Below, in pieces: positions 13,870 to 15,106 of a stretch of DNA of 15,106 nucleotides. Made by a program: the position numbers and the translations under genes. This stretch comes from DATJMJ01 sp035503975 (GTDB lineage Bacteria; Actinomycetota; Acidimicrobiia; Acidimicrobiales; Palsa-688): the NCBI GenBank assembly GCA_035503975.1, contig DATJST010000228.1:1-15106 (forward strand), in the 5' to 3' direction. Below the pieces are notes generated by a model, which saw nothing but the letters and a program-made list of their open reading frames with translations, ran no database searches and had not been told where the DNA came from. Each line of letters opens with the position of its first letter. The first letter of the stretch is position 1.

Positions 13870-15106
13870 TCACTCGCCGCTGTACGTGGCGACCAGGGTG
13901 GCGCCTCCGGTGCTCGGGACCGGCACGGCCGGAGTGCCTCCGTACCCGTCGCCCACCAACTGGGCCTCCGACTTGAACGGCCACAGGTCCCCCTCATAGG
14001 CGACGTACACCTCACCCATGGCATTCAAGAGGGTGCCGGTGGCCAGCGGCGTGCCCACTTGCGCTGAGCCGATCGGGGCCACGAGGGGTCGAGCATGGTC
14101 CGTCCGCTTTATGGCAGCCAGCGAAGCGAGGCTGGGTACGGGGAACGCCCTGCCGCCGGCAAAGACGTAGAAGGTCCCGGAGGAGTCGACGATGCCCCCG
14201 TCTGCCGAAGTGGCCAGCGCGTTGACGGCGGCTCCCTCGGCTCCGGCGGTGCTCCCGATTGGGACACCGGCAAGCCCGCTCACGGTCACGACGAGGGCAG
14301 CGTCGTAGCCGTCCGCGACGAACTGTTGGGGACTGGCGAAGCCATGGAGCTTGCCGTCCGTCCCGGTCACGTAGATGGTAGGTGAGCCGTTCACGGGTCG
14401 GGTGAACAGGAGCGTACCGGCCCGCGGCGGCCCCGAGGGGGCGGCGGTGCCCAGAGGTGCCGTCACCAGCTCGGCGCGGTCGACATGTACGAGAGCAGCC
14501 AAGCGAGCAGTACCGGTTACTGGGAACGCATGACCACCCGCCATTACGTAGTCGGCGCCCGAGAAGTCGACTATGGCGCCGTTCGGGTACGACAGGTTAG
14601 CCCGGGGAAAGGGGGCCAAGGCCGTTGGGCCGCTCACGGCTCCTAACAGCGTCAGGCTGTAGGCGGCGCCGGCGCTGCCCGGGTTGATGACGTCCTGGAC
14701 CGTGATGGCGAGGTGATCACCGGCGACAATGTTGAACGGCACCGTGACGCCGACCTCGTTACTCCCGCCGCCAGCAATGGCGCGTACTGTGCCCGAGGCA
14801 GCAGGCGTTGTCTCGTCCTGCACGAAGTAGTAGGACGGGGTGTTGGGGAAGACGGTCCCATCGTCGCCCTCGAGAGTGACCTCCCCGCTGCCGCCGGCCA
14901 ACGGCGCCGTGGCCACCAGGTTGGAGATCGCGTACGTGGCCAGCGCCCCAGCGGTCGAAGGGTCGACGCTCACCGCTACACCGGGTGCGGCGTTGAGACC
15001 GATGCTATAGGGGGCCGCGTCGGCCGGAATGCTGTCCGAGCTGGTGGCGACGGTAAAGTCACTGATGGTCCCGGGCGGCGGGTTGATGACGCCGACAATC
15101 GTAAGA
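13870..15106 (-). CDS. Large secreted modular surface protein, paralogue 3 (5' end outside window)
   Basis: The frame is open from the right edge (first full codon at 15105), so the GTG at 14973 is internal and the N-terminal half lies outside the window. About 411 residues are visible. They comprise the end of stalk module 3 (INPPPGTISDF), all of module 4 with DGTVFP and VINPGS, and then the 239-residue A-B-A-B domain from YPNG at 14589. It aligns in order with paralogues 1 and 2 with almost no length change. In the first B repeat it is closer to paralogue 1 (38 of 47 by hand count) than paralogue 2 is to paralogue 1 (32 of 47). No cysteine is seen in the visible part. It is presumably exported, but the signal peptide is not in view. 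Confidence 0.86.
   Translation of the reverse strand, partial: LTIVGVINPPPGTISDFTVATSSDSIPADAAPYSIGLNAAPGVAVSVDPSTAGALATYAISNLVATAPLAGGSGEVTLEGDDGTVFPNTPSYYFVQDETTPAASGTVRAIAGGGSNEVGVTVPFNIVAGDHLAITVQDVINPGSAGAAYSLTLLGAVSGPTALAPFPRANLSYPNGAIVDFSGADYVMAGGHAFPVTGTARLAALVHVDRAELVTAPLGTAAPSGPPRAGTLLFTRPVNGSPTIYVTGTDGKLHGFASPQQFVADGYDAALVVTVSGLAGVPIGSTAGAEGAAVNALATSADGGIVDSSGTFYVFAGGRAFPVPSLASLAAIKRTDHARPLVAPIGSAQVGTPLATGTLLNAMGEVYVAYEGDLWPFKSEAQLVGDGYGGTPAVPVPSTGGATLVATYSGE

Overview
This is a GC-rich window with GTG and TTG starts, strong Shine-Dalgarno sequences and high GC at third codon positions. Together with a mycobacterial-type SerC and a methionine aminopeptidase carrying an N-terminal SEC-C zinc motif, this points to an actinobacterium. 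The secreted repeat proteins suggest something near the Acidimicrobiia, but that placement is inference.

Layout. Positions 1-1994 (+) hold housekeeping metabolism: the 3' part of serC, then map 13 bp downstream with its own ribosome binding site. Positions 1995-2687 form a repeat-rich spacer with a perfect 21-bp direct repeat, six copies of a 17-bp motif (two of them forming a hairpin) and one doubtful 90-codon ORF. Positions 2688-5010 (+) hold an ECF-type sigma factor and a single-pass membrane protein with a cytosolic N-terminus and a very long Thr/Pro-rich outer part. The second protein is probably the sigma factor's anti-sigma partner or surface sensor. The junction between them is a 32-bp imperfect tandem duplication that creates two ATGA stop/start overlaps joined by an 11-codon mini-ORF. 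Positions 5197-6699 (+) hold a DUF2142 polytopic membrane protein.

From 6774 to the right edge everything is on the minus strand and looks secreted. There is one protein of seven repeats, each with a Cys-x5-Cys pair and a W-[D/N]-G-x2-W motif. It is followed by a tandem array of three large paralogous surface proteins, the last cut by the window edge. Each paralogue has beta-rich stalk modules and the same 239-residue C-terminal domain made of four repeats in an A-B-A-B order. The middle paralogue has a TTG start with a perfect AGGAGG, a long structured leader and a textbook intrinsic terminator.

How the parts might work together is inference. The sigma/anti-sigma pair with a mucin-like outer domain, the GT-C-like DUF2142 membrane protein and the exported Ser/Thr-rich modular proteins together look like a cell-envelope locus, perhaps an S-layer or adhesin system with its own regulator. 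Nothing in the sequence proves regulation of one part by another. No tRNA, rRNA, CRISPR array, insertion sequence or phage gene was seen.
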